Source: CAILHX01 sp036561085
GTDB taxonomy: Bacteria; Pseudomonadota; Gammaproteobacteria; Burkholderiales; Methylophilaceae
Assembly (NCBI GenBank): GCA_036561085.1
Contig: DATBPY010000083.1
Location: 1-7,230, forward strand
DNA length: 7,230 nucleotides
Reading direction: 5' to 3'
In this document: positions 6,001 to 7,230 of the stretch, in pieces
Layout of the letters: the number at the start of each line of letters is the position of its first letter
Position numbering within the stretch: the first letter of the stretch is position 1
The notes under the pieces: generated by a model
What the model was told of the DNA's origin: nothing
The model's database searches: none
Seen by the model: the letters and a program-made list of their open reading frames with translations, nothing else
Position numbers and translations under genes: made by a program

Positions 6001-6954
6001 ATGTCTGTTTTTACCACTGTTAGCCCGGAGCAATTGAGCGCCTGGCTTGAGCAATACCCAGCGATAGGCGCTTTGAGTGAACTCAAAGGCATTGCTTCAG
6101 GCATTACCAATACTAATTATTTCGTTATCACCGACACACAGCGCTACGTGCTGACGCTGTTCGAACATCACAACGCCGAAGAATTACCCTATTTTCTGAA
6201 CTTGATGGCGCATCTGGCGGCACAAGGTATCGATTGCCCAAAACCGCTGGCTAACCTGCATAACGAATATCTGGAGCGGCTTAACGAAAAACCTGCAGCG
6301 ATGGTGAGTTGCCTGAACGGCAAGGATTTGAAGCGTCCCACGCCGGATCATTGCGCTCAGGTGGGAGATTTCCTGGCCAGAATGCACCTGGCCGGCCTTT
6401 CGTATCCGGCACATATGGATAATCCGCGTGGCCCGCACTGGTTCGTGGCGACTGCACAAAAAGTCATGCCGCATCTGGACCCGGCTACACAACAATTATT
6501 GCAGAATGAGCTGGATTACCAGGCGGAATTTCGTGATTTGAAGCTACCTCGCGGAGTGATCCATGGCGATCTGTTCAAGGATAACATCCTGTTTGATGGT
6601 GACAAATTGGGTGGTGCCATTGATTTTTACTACGCCTGTAATGACGTACTGGTTTATGATTTAGCTATTACGGTGAATGATTGGTGCGTACTTGAAGATG
6701 GAGCGTTGGATGCACCGCGTTTACAGGCAATGTTGCGCGCTTATCATGCACAGCGCCCACTGTCGGGCGAAGAAAGAGATGCCTGGGTGCTGTTGTTACG
6801 AGCTGGTGCGCTGCGTTTCTGGCTGTCGCGGCTACATGATTTTCACTTTCCATTGGCGGGGGAACTTACCCATGCCAAAGATCCTGGGCAGTTTCAACGG
6901 ATACTGGAAGCGCGTATCAGGGATGAAGCGGCGATTAGGAATATGTGGGTTTAA
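6001..6954 (+). CDS. thrB: Homoserine kinase, ThrB type II (APH/choline-kinase fold)
   Basis: This encodes a 317-residue cytoplasmic kinase that phosphorylates L-homoserine with ATP to O-phosphohomoserine, the substrate of threonine synthase. It belongs to the aminoglycoside phosphotransferase-like form found in beta- and many gammaproteobacteria, not the GHMP-fold ThrB of E. coli. The catalytic loop HGDLFKDN (188-195; D190, N195) and the metal-binding IDFYYA (D208) are intact. The N-terminal SVFTTVSPEQLSAWLEQY and GITNTNYFV (34-42) match the family. The ATG at 6001 is preferred over an in-frame TTG at 5995, which lies in the terminator T-tract. No Shine-Dalgarno precedes the ATG: the only purine-rich sequence, GGGAGG, is over 20 bases away and inside the terminator stem. 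The gene ends with tandem stops (TAATAA) and is 21 bases from the next gene, probably co-transcribed. Confidence 0.95.
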   Translation: MSVFTTVSPEQLSAWLEQYPAIGALSELKGIASGITNTNYFVITDTQRYVLTLFEHHNAEELPYFLNLMAHLAAQGIDCPKPLANLHNEYLERLNEKPAAMVSCLNGKDLKRPTPDHCAQVGDFLARMHLAGLSYPAHMDNPRGPHWFVATAQKVMPHLDPATQQLLQNELDYQAEFRDLKLPRGVIHGDLFKDNILFDGDKLGGAIDFYYACNDVLVYDLAITVNDWCVLEDGALDAPRLQAMLRAYHAQRPLSGEERDAWVLLLRAGALRFWLSRLHDFHFPLAGELTHAKDPGQFQRILEARIRDEAAIRNMWV

Positions 6955-6975
6955 TAAGTTTTTTAGGGAAAAATT

Positions 6976-7230
6976 GTGGATACGATACGAGCCAGTATTA
7001 AAACCGGCTACCAATGGGCAATTGACAGCTTTTCGCTGTTGAAGAAAAAACCGTTCAAATGGGCATTGTTGGCATTTGTTTATGTCATCCTGTTTTTAGG
7101 TTTGCCAGTATCTCCAATGACTCCCGTATTGTTCAAGATTGTCATTGTTGTCATTGGCCCTATATTTTTGGCAGTAGCGATAGGGCTGTACCGTGAAGTG
7201 GATTTTGGGCGTAACACTCCCATTGGTGGA
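6976..7230 (+). CDS. Membrane protein, N-terminal fragment (BPSS1780-like?)
   Basis: An open frame runs from a GTG at 6976 to the window edge (85 codons), reading MDTIRASIKTGYQWAIDSFS at its start. GTG is chosen because AGGGA lies six bases upstream and an in-frame TAG at 6964 excludes earlier starts; no ATG occurs before codon 48. Two hydrophobic segments are visible, at about residues 29-45 and 51-71, separated by a short proline-containing turn, followed by a polar stretch (YREVDFGRNTP). The pattern of an N-terminal amphipathic W-containing helix, KKKPFKW and paired TM segments resembles the BPSS1780 family of betaproteobacterial membrane proteins, but that assignment is tentative. The function is unknown. 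The 21-base spacing from thrB suggests one operon. Confidence 0.7.
   Translation, partial: MDTIRASIKTGYQWAIDSFSLLKKKPFKWALLAFVYVILFLGLPVSPMTPVLFKIVIVVIGPIFLAVAIGLYREVDFGRNTPIGG

Noticed and set aside
1..7230. Possible hidden mobile element, CRISPR array, toxin-antitoxin or defence system
   Set aside because: Genes are closely packed housekeeping families with similar codon style. There are no direct repeats at spaced intervals, no transposase or integrase motifs and no tRNA-like folds, so the window does not support a novel system.

Overview
The window looks like ordinary chromosomal DNA of a betaproteobacterium with balanced base composition. By inference it fits the Nitrosomonadales/Gallionellaceae-like group. 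The evidence is the protein style (RimP, PolA, type II homoserine kinase ThrB, DUF2782 protein) and the clustering of polA, the DUF2782 gene and thrB, an arrangement I recall from beta- and gammaproteobacteria. I see no insertion sequence, prophage, CRISPR array, tRNA or rRNA, and no defence or other novel multigene system.

Left part, all on the minus strand. Bases 1-80 are the 5' end of rimP (ribosome maturation factor). Its leader (81-252) holds a candidate extended -10 promoter, an intrinsic-terminator-like hairpin close to the start codon, and a perfect 14-bp GNRA-capped hairpin just after the neighbouring transporter gene. Bases 253-1914 encode an OFA (oxalate/formate antiporter) family MFS permease. 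Its start is fixed by a strong Shine-Dalgarno sequence at an ATG rather than at the upstream TTG. An AT-rich gap (1930-2055) separates it from polA (2056-4821), a full-length DNA polymerase I with intact 5' nuclease, proofreading and polymerase motifs.

Right part, all on the plus strand. A LOG/TIGR00730-family gene starts at 4841. It is divergent from polA, with only 19 bases between the two start codons, so each gene's promoter must lie inside the other gene. It is followed by a small secreted DUF2782 protein (5617-5964), a textbook intrinsic terminator (5972-5996), thrB (6001-6954) starting four bases after the terminator's T-tract with no visible Shine-Dalgarno, and the first 85 codons of a membrane protein (6976 onward) that runs off the window.

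The genes serve unrelated housekeeping roles: ribosome maturation, organic-acid transport, DNA repair/replication, nucleotide metabolism and threonine synthesis. The points most worth a second look are regulatory: terminator-like hairpins placed against the starts of rimP and thrB, and the very tight divergent polA/LOG arrangement.
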